From Muribaculaceae bacterium (GTDB taxonomy: Bacteria > Bacteroidota > Bacteroidia > Bacteroidales > Muribaculaceae), in the NCBI GenBank assembly GCA_017964485.1, contig JAGCRW010000038.1, forward strand, positions 1 to 64,000: a DNA stretch of 64,000 nt, read 5' to 3'. The position numbers and the translations under genes are program-made. Positions 33,761 to 42,571 of this stretch are shown here, one piece after another; position 1 is the first letter of the stretch; the number at the start of each line of letters is the position of its first letter. The notes below the pieces were generated by a model, which saw nothing but the letters and a program-made list of their open reading frames with translations, was not told the DNA's origin and did no database searches.

Positions 33761-34494
33761 TAGACAAGAAACTTCAAAAAAGAATCCAGAACTGGCTCGA
33801 GTCGCCATCCGACTCGCGCAACATTGAGGAAGGCGCATTGTGCCTCCTGAAAATCGACCGAAACCAAATCATGTACCGCAATGCGGTGATGCATCCTGAA
33901 AAGTATGCGAAGCACATTGAGTATCGGTTGAAAAAGTATTTCGACAAAAAACTCGTAGAGGTGACTCATGAGCAGGTCGAGGAGATGCAGGAGAAGGTGG
34001 ACCGCATAGAGTCGGAACACCTCACTCTGCCCGAGAGCAATCCCGCCAACGAGTTCAAGGCTGGCAAGCGCCAAGACCATGACTCGTTGCCCACCGAGAT
34101 CCAGGCGCTCTATGTGGAGAACAAGAGCATCGTGCAGCGCATGAGGGATGTGCATGCTAAGCTTCGCATCTTGCAAAGCCAGCCAGGGACTTGCCCTGAC
34201 AGCGACCGATATCCTTTCCTCAAAGACCTCATAGCGCTCGACAAACAGCTTCATGAGAATTGGGCTCGTTACGATGCTTACGACACCAAGAAGGCTGAAG
34301 ATGAGCAAGCGGAAGTGGTTCTCGACGCTCGCGAAGCTTCGAAACGCGCAGCTGGTTTCATCAACCTTAACAAGAATCGATATCGCAACAATCCGACTCC
34401 AGAACTCAAAGAGAAGCTTGCCGAAGCCTATGCCAAGGTCATCAATCCAACTGAGAAGATGACTGCCGAACTTAAAGAATTAGGAATTATCTGA
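33757..34494 (+). CDS. Coiled-coil phage protein of unknown function
   Basis: A 245-residue helical, highly charged protein (VEEMQEKVDRIESEHL, EDEQAEVVLDAREASKRAAG) with no catalytic motif. It is coupled to the phosphoribosyltransferase gene by a 4-bp overlap. Could be a packaging or head protein. Confidence 0.55.
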   Translation: MIDKKLQKRIQNWLESPSDSRNIEEGALCLLKIDRNQIMYRNAVMHPEKYAKHIEYRLKKYFDKKLVEVTHEQVEEMQEKVDRIESEHLTLPESNPANEFKAGKRQDHDSLPTEIQALYVENKSIVQRMRDVHAKLRILQSQPGTCPDSDRYPFLKDLIALDKQLHENWARYDAYDTKKAEDEQAEVVLDAREASKRAAGFINLNKNRYRNNPTPELKEKLAEAYAKVINPTEKMTAELKELGII

Positions 34495-34501
34495 TAAGCC
34501 T

Positions 34502-34717
34502 ATGAAAGCAAGACTAAACAGCCGACAGCGTCGGCGCAATCGTTGTGGATTCAAAGGCGAAGGCAGCCACAAGTGGGTGAAGACAACGCTAGTTGGCAAA
34601 ATCCAGCACATTGAGACTCCAGCCGAGAGATATCACCGATATCTGGTGGGACTCGATGGAGGAAAGCATGCAGGTTCTAAACCTCACCGTGTCCTGATTC
34701 AATATGAGCGCAGATGA
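34502..34717 (+). CDS. Small basic protein
   Basis: A 71-residue protein with an Arg-rich N-terminus (KARLNSRQRRRNRCGFKG) and several His, suggesting nucleic-acid binding. It overlaps the next gene by 4 bp. No family recognised. Confidence 0.5.
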   Translation: MKARLNSRQRRRNRCGFKGEGSHKWVKTTLVGKIQHIETPAERYHRYLVGLDGGKHAGSKPHRVLIQYERR

Positions 34718-35241
34718 AGCGCAACACTGCGATAAGCGACTTCCTGTTGCCGCTGCAAGATAACCAGGCACAAGCCTATCTCACCAACACGCTTCAAGTG
34801 GCCGACATATTGGAGTGGATTCTTCAGCAATATGGAGAAGGGTGTAAGGTTTTCCTTACAACTTTCTCCATCAGTGAAGAGTTCTTGCGTCGCCTTTATT
34901 TCATCGAGCGAGATCTTAAGCCTCTTTCATTCCGATTGGTTCTCGATTTAAAGGCGACAAACAAAACTCTTAAACTTTGGCCATTCATAGCCCAAGTGAT
35001 AGATGAAGTCTATCTCGCCGACAACCATAGCAAAGTTCTGCTTGTTATTAATCCTGAAGATGGGCGACGAGTGTCAGTGGTCATGAGTCAGAACTTGACT
35101 AGAGGCAACCGCTATGAGAGCGCTATTGTTACCACCGATTTTGATGTGTTCGCGACACTCGCCCTGCAATTCGATGATTTAATAACCAATCATTCAGTGC
35201 CATTTAATGATGTATTCGCCAACCGACTTAGAGAAGATTGA
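34714..35241 (+). CDS. Phospholipase D-like (PLD) nuclease-type protein
   Basis: A 175-residue protein. The pattern DNHSKVLLVI (HxK) followed by VMSQNLTRGNRYESAI (S/N...E) resembles the single HKD half-site of PLD-superfamily nucleases. One half-site per chain would require a dimer. It sits directly before the small terminase genes (35-bp overlap with the next gene), so a role in DNA processing or exclusion is possible. Confidence 0.6.
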   Translation: MKRNTAISDFLLPLQDNQAQAYLTNTLQVADILEWILQQYGEGCKVFLTTFSISEEFLRRLYFIERDLKPLSFRLVLDLKATNKTLKLWPFIAQVIDEVYLADNHSKVLLVINPEDGRRVSVVMSQNLTRGNRYESAIVTTDFDVFATLALQFDDLITNHSVPFNDVFANRLRED

Positions 35242-35482
35242 GAAACTTGCTTCGCTGTATATGACAATCAGCGAGATAGCAAGCCTTATCGACGTGCCAG
35301 CCGAGCAGCTGCGACGCGATATCGCTGTGAAAGGCAGTGATGTCGAGAAAGCATACCATCGTGGAAAGGTTTCCACGAAGCTTGAGCTGCGAAAGCAGGA
35401 GATAATGCTTGCCCGCGTCGGTTCGCCACTGGCACTGGAGAATAGCCGTAGGGCGTTGCTCGACATGGAGGACGATGAATAA
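35207..35482 (+). CDS. Small HTH protein beside terminase
   Basis: A 91-residue protein: TISEIASLIDVPAEQLRRDI is a helix-turn-helix, followed by KLELRKQEIMLARVGSPLALE typical of the helical oligomerisation part of small terminase-like proteins. It overlaps the PLD-like gene by 35 bp and the next gene by 8 bp. It may be a part of the DNA recognition complex. Confidence 0.6.
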   Translation: MMYSPTDLEKIEKLASLYMTISEIASLIDVPAEQLRRDIAVKGSDVEKAYHRGKVSTKLELRKQEIMLARVGSPLALENSRRALLDMEDDE

Positions 35483-36119
35483 CAAGCGAGGAATACCAGC
35501 GACGATTGAAGTCTGCCGTGTCGATTTGTGGACTCCAAAAGCAGAACTCGAGGAGCGGTACGACCCCGTTACTGTTGCCCGAGTTATGAGGGTGCGTGAC
35601 GAGTACCAGTGGGTGCTTGCCAATCCTGATGCTCGTGACCGCCAGTTTGTCGAAGAGTTTGCCGGGCGCTATGGTGTCACTGACCAGGCAATTTATGCCG
35701 ACCTCTCGATAATAAAGCAGCTCATGCCGGCGCTTTCGGCGGCGACAAGAGATTATCACCGTTGGAAAACCAATCAGATGCTGCTCGAGACTTACCAGAT
35801 GGCTCGCAAACGTAAGGACACAAAAACCATGGAACGTGCTGCATCCAGCTACGGAAAGCTCAACCGTGTTGACCTTGAGGATGAACAGGCGATGCCGTAT
35901 GACCTCATTGTGGTGCAGCCGTTCACGCCGACGCAAGACCCGTCTGTGCTAGGCATCAAGCCTATCCCTAACATCGATGAGAAGATTTCGCAAATGATAG
36001 CGAAATATCGAGCCGAGACTATCGACATCGATGATGTGGAGTATGAGGAAGCCGATATTGACGAAGATCTTTGGAAGGAGGACGATGATGAGCAACCCAC
36101 CGAAAGAAATATACTTTAA
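35475..36119 (+). CDS. Probable small terminase subunit
   Basis: ATG at 35475 (MNNKRGIPATIEVCR) is chosen; the frame is open further upstream but overlaps the preceding gene. The 214-residue protein has helix-turn-helix-like RYGVTDQAIYADLSIIKQLM and a charged C-terminal tail (DIDDVEYEEADIDEDLWKEDDD), as small terminases have for binding the large subunit. It overlaps the large terminase start by about 30 bp. Confidence 0.6.
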   Translation: MNNKRGIPATIEVCRVDLWTPKAELEERYDPVTVARVMRVRDEYQWVLANPDARDRQFVEEFAGRYGVTDQAIYADLSIIKQLMPALSAATRDYHRWKTNQMLLETYQMARKRKDTKTMERAASSYGKLNRVDLEDEQAMPYDLIVVQPFTPTQDPSVLGIKPIPNIDEKISQMIAKYRAETIDIDDVEYEEADIDEDLWKEDDDEQPTERNIL

Positions 36120-37731
36120 CAAGCCACAGCGGTTGACGCAGCTGATTTCAGCGAAGACTACAGTTATCGTAGCTGGGCGACGCACAGGTAAGACCGACAG
36201 CATTGCCGCGCCTTTCGTGTTGCGAAACATGCAGCGCATGGTCGGAAGCACGGGAGGCATTGTTGTGCCTACTTTCAAGCATGGACTCACTAACACAATA
36301 CCCGGATTGCTTGCCGCCTGGACTCGATGGGGATATATCCGTGACGTGCATTATGTCATCGGCAAAAGGCCTCCGAAGACTTTTGGAAAACCTATCATCG
36401 AGCCAGCCAACTACGAGCATGTGATATCGTTTTACAATGGCTCTGTGGCAGTGATTATTTCTCAGGATCGTCCAGGTTCCTCTAACTCCCTTACTCTCTC
36501 ATGGCTGCTTATCGACGAGGCAAAATTTATCAATTATGATAAATTGAAGGAAGAAACTTTGCCCGCTAATGGTGGCATAAAGTCGTTCTTCGGCAAGCAC
36601 TCTTTCAATCACTCTATGATGATACTTAGTGATATGCCACAGACGAGCAAGGGGAGTTGGTTCTTGCATTACAAGGACAAAATGGACCCCGAGCTTATAG
36701 CCACCATTGAGGGAACAATCTACAAGATTTGGTCGATACGTGAGCATGTCAAGGATCTTAAGAAGAAAGGTCAGCCTGTCCCTGCCTACATCCGCAAGCG
36801 TCTCCAGTATCTCGACCGCGACTTGAATAAGATGCGCTCTGTAGCGGTCTATTACAAAGAATACTCCTCGATAGAGAACTTGCAGCTGCTTGGCGAGAAC
36901 TACATTAAACAGATGAAGCGTGACCTCACTCCGCTGACTTTCCAAACGTCAATTCTCTGCCAGCGTATAGGAATCGCCAAGGATGGGTTCTACTCCAGTA
37001 TGCGTGAGCGCCACAAGTATGATGCAAGCGATTTCAAATATCTTGATAGCCTAGAATGGCAAGAGTCATTCAAAGAAGGTGCGCTCGACTGCCGCGCCGA
37101 TGCCGACTTAGTCCCGCTGGAGCCTATCTGCATCGGCATGGATTATAACGCCAATATAAACTGGATAGTGGCGGGACAGCCGAGAGATGGCAAGCTTCTC
37201 GTCTTGAAGTCCTTCTACGTGAAATATGAAAGAAAATTGCCGGAACTCATTGACGATTTCTGCAAATATTATGAGCATCACCAGAACAAAGAAGTGGTGT
37301 TCTATTACGACACCACTGCCCTTGGTTCTAACTACGCAGTCAATGAGCAGGACTTCCATTGGGTAGTTAAAAACGGATTTGAGACGCATGGATGGACGGT
37401 GAACGATGTTTACCTTGGCCATCCTATGAAGCACTCCGAGAAATATCTTCTCATAAACCAGGGCTTCGCTGGCAGGAACAACCTTGTGCCGATGTTTAAC
37501 CGGCAGAACAACGATGACCTCATTCTTGCCATCCAGTCGGCAGGTGTAGTGCGTGGGCGCAATGGTTTCCAGAAGCACAAGGCAGGTGAGAAACTTGCCG
37601 AGAACGAGGAAAACTTGCTCGAGCACCGTACCGATGGCACCGACGCTTTCGACACTCTATATATAGGGTGCGAGAAGTTGCCACAGCGTTCTTTCTCTGC
37701 GGCCACATCTGGATTCTCAGGCATTTCATAA
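36088..37731 (+). CDS. terL: Large terminase subunit
   Basis: ATG at 36088 (MSNPPKEIYFNK) after AAGGAGG is preferred to the ATG 3 bp earlier. The 547-residue motor packages DNA. Walker A is GRRTGKT (30-36), Walker B is LLIDEAKF near residue 150, and the nuclease domain begins GMDYNANINWIVAG, followed by FYYDTTALGSNYAVNE. All expected parts are present. It ends the head operon before a terminator. Confidence 0.93.
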   Translation: MSNPPKEIYFNKPQRLTQLISAKTTVIVAGRRTGKTDSIAAPFVLRNMQRMVGSTGGIVVPTFKHGLTNTIPGLLAAWTRWGYIRDVHYVIGKRPPKTFGKPIIEPANYEHVISFYNGSVAVIISQDRPGSSNSLTLSWLLIDEAKFINYDKLKEETLPANGGIKSFFGKHSFNHSMMILSDMPQTSKGSWFLHYKDKMDPELIATIEGTIYKIWSIREHVKDLKKKGQPVPAYIRKRLQYLDRDLNKMRSVAVYYKEYSSIENLQLLGENYIKQMKRDLTPLTFQTSILCQRIGIAKDGFYSSMRERHKYDASDFKYLDSLEWQESFKEGALDCRADADLVPLEPICIGMDYNANINWIVAGQPRDGKLLVLKSFYVKYERKLPELIDDFCKYYEHHQNKEVVFYYDTTALGSNYAVNEQDFHWVVKNGFETHGWTVNDVYLGHPMKHSEKYLLINQGFAGRNNLVPMFNRQNNDDLILAIQSAGVVRGRNGFQKHKAGEKLAENEENLLEHRTDGTDAFDTLYIGCEKLPQRSFSAATSGFSGIS

Positions 37732-37768
37732 TTTTAATTGTTTGTTTCAATATAGATGGATTACTCTC

Positions 37769-37800
37769 CAGCCTTGCCTGGGAAGGTGGGGCTGATTTTT
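37769..37800 (+). terminator. Terminator of the head/packaging operon
   Basis: CAGCCTTGCC (37769-37778) pairs with GGTGGGGCTG (37785-37794) with three wobble pairs, then TTTTT. The next promoter begins within 5 bp. Confidence 0.7.
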
Positions 37801-37804
37801 AATT

Positions 37805-37839
37805 GTCTTTTATGAGTTACTGCAATAACTATATCTTTG
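37805..37839 (+). promoter_or_regulatory. Late promoter of the connector operon
   Basis: GTCTTTTATG (37805-37814) and TATCTTTG (37832-37839), 27 bp start to start, identical in both elements to the tail promoter at 16444-16478. The gene begins 17 bp downstream. Confidence 0.7.
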
Positions 37840-37855
37840 ATAAAAAATAAATAAC

Positions 37856-38884
37856 ATGGCAACGCTGCTTACTAATATTCCATCGGTAATGTGGTCTGGG
37901 AATGTTCCTGACCTCGATTTTACGGCAAACGACCATGTCAACATAGCTGTTGATGTGGACGGCACAGTGATTCTTCGTGTCACCATCTTTGCCATTAACA
38001 GCATGGCAAAGTTCGTCGAACTCGCAGAGCTCGTTGAGCAGGATATGGTGGACCGTGGAGAATTCCTCTCAGAGGTGACAATCTACGATGTTGACGACGA
38101 TGATCCAACAGATTTGACGCAGTTGTGCCAATTCAATGTTATTTATTGCTCATATAGCGTGAGCAACGATTTGGAGGATTTCTGCCGTAAGAACTTCCTT
38201 ACTACAGCTCACGCCAAGCGACTTGAGCCAGATGTGGCCGAGCGGCTTTTCTTCTATGACCCTGACAGCGGCAACGATGTGCTGAGAATGCAAGTCGGCT
38301 ACATGGATGGCGACGTGATGCGTGTGGCAACCGTTGATAATGCGTCGGCGCTTATCGGTGTGGACTGCGTGGAGTTTGACACTGCAGCGGTTGCTGCGCT
38401 TGCCGACGTGGACGATGTGCGAACAGTGAATTTCACGCTTGGCGCGCGACAGATGTTCTATTACGCCGTCGATACCCCCGCCGATGCCGTTTTCTGCTTC
38501 AACAACTGCTTCAACATCCCAGAGATGTTGCCTTTAAATTGCGTGACTGAGCGCAAGCAGACTGGCGACCGCTCTGTGGCACAGGTGCGCCGACGCGCCG
38601 TGATTGCTTCTATAGAGCATGAGGTGGAGCACGAGGTCAATACTGCACCGCTCTCCACCGATGAGATATCATTGGTGGAGCAGATGTGCGAGTCTTCTGC
38701 CATAAAGCTTGGCGAGGAAGATATCGTGATATCAAGCCGCACCTGCGAGTTCAGCGATGAGCGAGGCGAACTGAAATCTGCTAAGTTTGTATGGCAATAT
38801 CGTGATGGCCGCCACCACGCCACAGTGGCGCACCGTGATGACCGTGGTATATTCAGCGATGAGTTTGACAGCAACTACGACTGA
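37856..38884 (+). CDS. Phage structural protein (connector or tail)
   Basis: A 342-residue acidic protein (many Asp; VDVDGTVILRVTIF, VTIYDVDDDDPTDL) with two halves of beta-rich character. It is the first gene of the portal operon. No named family; the size and position fit a virion protein. Confidence 0.55.
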   Translation: MATLLTNIPSVMWSGNVPDLDFTANDHVNIAVDVDGTVILRVTIFAINSMAKFVELAELVEQDMVDRGEFLSEVTIYDVDDDDPTDLTQLCQFNVIYCSYSVSNDLEDFCRKNFLTTAHAKRLEPDVAERLFFYDPDSGNDVLRMQVGYMDGDVMRVATVDNASALIGVDCVEFDTAAVAALADVDDVRTVNFTLGARQMFYYAVDTPADAVFCFNNCFNIPEMLPLNCVTERKQTGDRSVAQVRRRAVIASIEHEVEHEVNTAPLSTDEISLVEQMCESSAIKLGEEDIVISSRTCEFSDERGELKSAKFVWQYRDGRHHATVAHRDDRGIFSDEFDSNYD

Positions 38885-39117
38885 TGGCAAGCAAGATTCA
38901 CATAACCACAGCCCGCAAGATGATTGATGCTGGCGATCCTGTAGATTTATGGCTATGGGCTGCCGACGGCCGAGTGCTGCACTATCCTAATTGTGTCGGT
39001 CTGCGCTACAATTTCCGCACTGGCACCCGGCAGGTGAAACTGCTTGACTCACGACAGATAAGGACTCTTAGGGACGTATGTTTGTTCAAAATTAACGATA
39101 TAGAAATATTTTTGTGA
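38884..39117 (+). CDS. Small phage protein
   Basis: A 77-residue protein overlapping the preceding stop by 1 bp (TGATG). DLWLWAADGRVLHYPNCVGL and GTRQVKLLDSRQIRTLRDV look like a small beta-alpha fold. Position beside portal suggests a structural or connector role. Confidence 0.5.
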   Translation: MASKIHITTARKMIDAGDPVDLWLWAADGRVLHYPNCVGLRYNFRTGTRQVKLLDSRQIRTLRDVCLFKINDIEIFL

Positions 39118-39118
39118 T

Positions 39119-40414
39119 ATGGCAATAGCAAAATATATGTTAGCAAGCGTGGAAGATATCCCTGGAGTATCGGCGCGCGCTGCCTTTAGTGTTGACTCCT
39201 CAAAGGTGTTCCGTGAGGATGACAACATATCGCCTATACGTCTTAACGACGACATTTCCTATATGCCTTGGGGTGGCGATAACCTGATGCCATACAACAT
39301 TCTCGACCTCATTGAGCAGGACGAGACGCTTTCTACATGCCTTTTGTGGAATGCGCAAATGTGCTATGGCAACGGGCTGCAGTATGACACAACTCAAGCT
39401 GCTGCTAAAATCGTTAAAGATGTGGAGGATTGGAAGTTATTCAACCACCTGCCATCTATCTTCATGGGCATGGCGCAAGACCTCAAGCATTGGGGCTTCG
39501 CCGTCACCGTTTTTGTCCTCAATGCCGATAGGACAAAGATTGTAAGGATGCAGCGCAAAGAGGCAATGTATTGCCGCTTCCAGGTGGTGAACAAAAAAGG
39601 CAAGATGGATCATGTGCTTTATGCCAACTGGCGCAACTCTCCTATGGTTGACGATGTGGAAGTCATTCCGCTGCTCGATGAGCAAGATCCTTACACCGAC
39701 TTGCTCTCGAGAAAGACAGGCACGAAGTTTGCCGTGCTCACACGCATTCCTACTGTGGACCACACTTATTATCCTATCCCTTATTGGGCTAGTATCTTGC
39801 GCTCTAAGTGGTACAACATTAAGCGACTCATAGCGGTGGCCAAGGAGAGCAAGATTAAGAACACGGCGCCGCTAAAATATCACGTTGAGATATCCGACAA
39901 ATACTTTGACCGAATATTCAAACGTGAGCACATCACCGACCCCAAAGAACAGGCGAAACGTGTGGCTGCAGAGAAACAGCAGATTCTGGACTTCCTCACT
40001 GGCGCCGAGAACAGCGGCAAGACGTGGTTCTCTAACTTCTACGTGACTCCCGACGGGAAAGAACAGCATGAGGTTGTTGTGTCTCGCATTGACTCCAGCA
40101 AGGAAGGAGGCGATTGGGAGACCGATATCCAAGAGGCAGTGAACATGATTTGCTTCACTCTCCAGGTGCACAGTAACCTCGTTGGCTCAGTGCCGGGCAA
40201 GTCGCAGTCCAATAACAGTGGCTCCGATAAACGAGAGCTCTACACCATAGCCCAAGCACTCCAGAAACCTTTCCACGATTTGATGTTCGTTCCACACAAT
40301 ATCGTAATCCGTTACAATAAGTGGAAAGATGTAACGCTCTCTGTGCCGTTCATCCAGCTCACTACGCTCGATGAAAACACAGATGCTAAAATGGTAACTC
40401 TTGAAACTGAATAA
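39119..40414 (+). CDS. Portal protein
   Basis: A 431-residue protein. Portal-like features: SYMPWGGDNLMPYNILDLIEQ (N-terminal region), the core with SKIKNTAPLKYHVEIS, and the C-terminal part VHSNLVGSVPGKSQSNNSGSDKRELY followed by PHNIVIRYNKW. Size matches siphovirus portals. It forms the dodecameric DNA gate of the head. Confidence 0.8.
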   Translation: MAIAKYMLASVEDIPGVSARAAFSVDSSKVFREDDNISPIRLNDDISYMPWGGDNLMPYNILDLIEQDETLSTCLLWNAQMCYGNGLQYDTTQAAAKIVKDVEDWKLFNHLPSIFMGMAQDLKHWGFAVTVFVLNADRTKIVRMQRKEAMYCRFQVVNKKGKMDHVLYANWRNSPMVDDVEVIPLLDEQDPYTDLLSRKTGTKFAVLTRIPTVDHTYYPIPYWASILRSKWYNIKRLIAVAKESKIKNTAPLKYHVEISDKYFDRIFKREHITDPKEQAKRVAAEKQQILDFLTGAENSGKTWFSNFYVTPDGKEQHEVVVSRIDSSKEGGDWETDIQEAVNMICFTLQVHSNLVGSVPGKSQSNNSGSDKRELYTIAQALQKPFHDLMFVPHNIVIRYNKWKDVTLSVPFIQLTTLDENTDAKMVTLETE

Positions 40415-40416
40415 CT

Positions 40417-41256
40417 ATGATATTCGTAACATCTCAACAACAACTTGAAAAAGTCTTCGGCAATTATATCATGGTAGTGGAAGGAGAGAAACCCTTGTTT
40501 GACAAGATTGCTCTTGACCTTGCATCTGCCGAGGACTGGCTGATATCGCAGATTGTTGGCGAGACTACGGCTACCGCCATGGTTGCCGACTCGACAATCT
40601 TCAATCTGTGCGTTACCATTGTAGCGTGCGAAGCTCTGCGACGCACCATCCCAGCTCTTGACCTCGTGTTGACTCCTAACGGATTCGGCATTGTGCAGAA
40701 CAACAATGTCGTTCCTGCATCAAAGGAGCGAGTCGAGCGATTCATCAAGTCATGCACCGATCGCCGAGATTTCTCCATCTCTCGTCTCTACCCCATGCTC
40801 TACAAAATTGAGTCTTGGCAGTCGAGCGAGCAGCGCGGGTTCTGGACACGCTCACCACTCCAGGACCTAAATCTTGCCGACAGCTATGTGTTGCATCGAG
40901 AAAAACCTTTCCCGAGCAAATGGGATGCTCTGATGGCTATGCGAGATTATTCCGATGGGTTTGTCACAAGACTTGCTGAGCGATACATCTCCTTTGAGGT
41001 GATGGCGCGCATCTGCAGTGCCATGTGTTCCGATGGCGACGACGAAGAATCGGTGAATGACCGAGTGCTTGGATCTAAAATCGTGTCAGTGGTGTTGGGC
41101 TTCTTGAATGGCAAGATGTTCAAGCACCAGATGATTGACGCGGTAGTTAACTATCTCCGCAAAAACGATGATGCCTGGAAAGCTTCATCGGTAGCGGAAT
41201 ACTATGCCGAACCAACTTTTCAAAATACTAAGGACTCTAAAGGATATTGGTTTTAA
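40417..41256 (+). CDS. Probable connector/head completion protein
   Basis: A 279-residue, mostly helical protein starting 2 bp after portal. It contains EQRGFWTRSPLQDLNLADSYVL and a charged end. No named family, but head completion (adaptor) proteins occur here. Confidence 0.5.
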   Translation: MIFVTSQQQLEKVFGNYIMVVEGEKPLFDKIALDLASAEDWLISQIVGETTATAMVADSTIFNLCVTIVACEALRRTIPALDLVLTPNGFGIVQNNNVVPASKERVERFIKSCTDRRDFSISRLYPMLYKIESWQSSEQRGFWTRSPLQDLNLADSYVLHREKPFPSKWDALMAMRDYSDGFVTRLAERYISFEVMARICSAMCSDGDDEESVNDRVLGSKIVSVVLGFLNGKMFKHQMIDAVVNYLRKNDDAWKASSVAEYYAEPTFQNTKDSKGYWF

Positions 41257-41257
41257 A

Positions 41258-41875
41258 ATGGACAAAGAACATAAAACAGGCTGCGCAGCTGGGCTGTGCT
41301 CAATCTTCTTAGGATTCTTTCTTGGCTTCTTGTTTTGCTTATTAATCTGCCTCTGCGGCTGCCGCTCGCAGAAAAGCGTCACCACATCGGTTGCCGTCGA
41401 CTCTACTGCCATGTCGGCGACAACCGAATTTGAGGTGGCCAACACCGAGGCGACATCAATGCAAAACCTTTCACTACATTTCGACACTCTCGAGATGTGG
41501 GTGGCACCCGATATCAACTCTTTCTCTCAATTCGCTGCGCTTTCACCGACGCCTGACCGAGAGGGAAGCGAAACCGCCGAGAAGGCGGTTTCCTTCCCGT
41601 TTTTCTCTCGGAGCACGTTGCCGATGGGCGGTATGACTCCCATCTACATCCGTGGAGTGGGGGCCAGCCTCGATGCGTCGAGTAACTACTCCGGAAAGGA
41701 GAACGAGACAAAAATCCATGCCGATACAACATCTAACAATGTAAGCAAGAAAGAGGACTCTCACGAGGATGTTGACCGCACTGCGGTAAGCAAGCCTCCC
41801 AATGCCACGCTTATTATCATCACTTGCGTAGCGATGGTCCTGGCATTGCTCGCCATTCAAAGATACAAAAGATAG
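41258..41875 (+). CDS. Spanin-like lipoprotein with C-terminal transmembrane helix
   Basis: ATG at 41258 gives 205 residues. The N-terminus is a hydrophobic signal with lipobox LCGC (C35 as lipidated residue) after IFLGFFLGFLFCLLI. The C-terminus is one transmembrane helix (NATLIIITCVAMVLALLAI, then QRYKR). Between lie polar, Ser/Thr-rich sequences. An outer-membrane lipoprotein that also spans the inner membrane is the topology of unimolecular spanins, which fuse the two membranes at lysis. It is distant from the holin fusion gene, so this is inference. Confidence 0.55.
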   Translation: MDKEHKTGCAAGLCSIFLGFFLGFLFCLLICLCGCRSQKSVTTSVAVDSTAMSATTEFEVANTEATSMQNLSLHFDTLEMWVAPDINSFSQFAALSPTPDREGSETAEKAVSFPFFSRSTLPMGGMTPIYIRGVGASLDASSNYSGKENETKIHADTTSNNVSKKEDSHEDVDRTAVSKPPNATLIIITCVAMVLALLAIQRYKR

Positions 41876-41902
41876 TTTTTTCATTGCTCTATGGATTGTT
41901 TT

Positions 41903-41937
41903 CTAAGACCTTGGGGTTCCCGGGGTCTTAGTTTTTT
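41903..41937 (+). terminator. Terminator of the connector operon
   Basis: CTAAGACC (41903-41910) pairs with GGTCTTAG (41924-41931), then six T. Confidence 0.85.
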
Positions 41938-41967
41938 GCCCACGATTTATTTACCATGGGAGTTAAG

Positions 41968-42025
41968 AAATCGCCCAAAAAGTAAAATAACTCGCCTCGT
42001 TATTTTACTTTTTGCCGATTTTTTA
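41968..42025. terminator. Very strong second hairpin, bidirectional
   Basis: A perfect 15-bp stem AAAAAGTAAAATAAC / GTTATTTTACTTTTT (41977-41991 with 41999-42013) sits inside outer arms AAATCG and CGATTT. Loop TCGCCTC. It is far longer than a normal terminator and lies at the left end of a hairpin-dense noncoding region. Confidence 0.7.
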
Positions 42026-42571
42026 AAATAAGGGCTAGAAATAATCCTTAAATGGAGAGATTTTGCCATTTAAGGGAAATTTTCCTCAAATTTCCGCTTA
42101 TTTCCGTGAAAATTCCGTGAAAAACCACTTTAAGGTGGGAATTTCACACCAAAAACCGCAAATATTCCATCTAAAAGGGAATTTTTGCGCACATCCGCCT
42201 AAAATTGGGTCCCAAAATGCGCCAAAATGCCCATTTTAAAGCATATTTTGGGAATTTTAAGGCGATTTTCGCTCACGATGTTTAATCGTTCTAAAGCGAA
42301 AATATTAAAAAGTGCTTGTATAGCAAGCACTCTCGGGGTTCAAAGGGGCGATTTTATCGCCCCTTTGTCACGATTGACCCTCCTTCCGCCCTGCGCCGTG
42401 CGCTCTCTCTTCCTCTCTGTTTCGAGCGGAATATGTGCGAAGATGCCGATGTGCGGTATTGCGTCTCACGCATGATGCACGGTATTGCCCCACATTTTTC
42501 GTTGTGCGGTGATGCTGTCTTTTTTATGAGGTCAGCAAGATTATAACTTAGCACAAAAATATTTTATAGCT
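42026..42571. other. Hairpin-dense noncoding region
   Basis: No credible gene. Perfect hairpins are CCTTAAATGG/CCATTTAAGG (42046-42055 with 42066-42075), AGTGCTTG/CAAGCACT (42311-42318 with 42324-42331) and AAAGGGGCGAT/ATCGCCCCTTT (42342-42352 with 42356-42366). Between them lie many runs of the AAATTTCC and CCAAAATGC kind. Candidate for a packaging signal, origin or regulatory RNA; the tail fibre genes start directly after. Confidence 0.5.

Noticed and set aside
42527..42551. GTCTTTTTTATG considered as a fifth late promoter
   Set aside because: There is no TAnnTTTG at 27 bp; the nearest box, TATAACTTAG, is at another spacing and does not match.
42227..42554. Open frames in the hairpin-dense region
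   Set aside because: They run through perfect hairpins, have no plausible start region and no motif.
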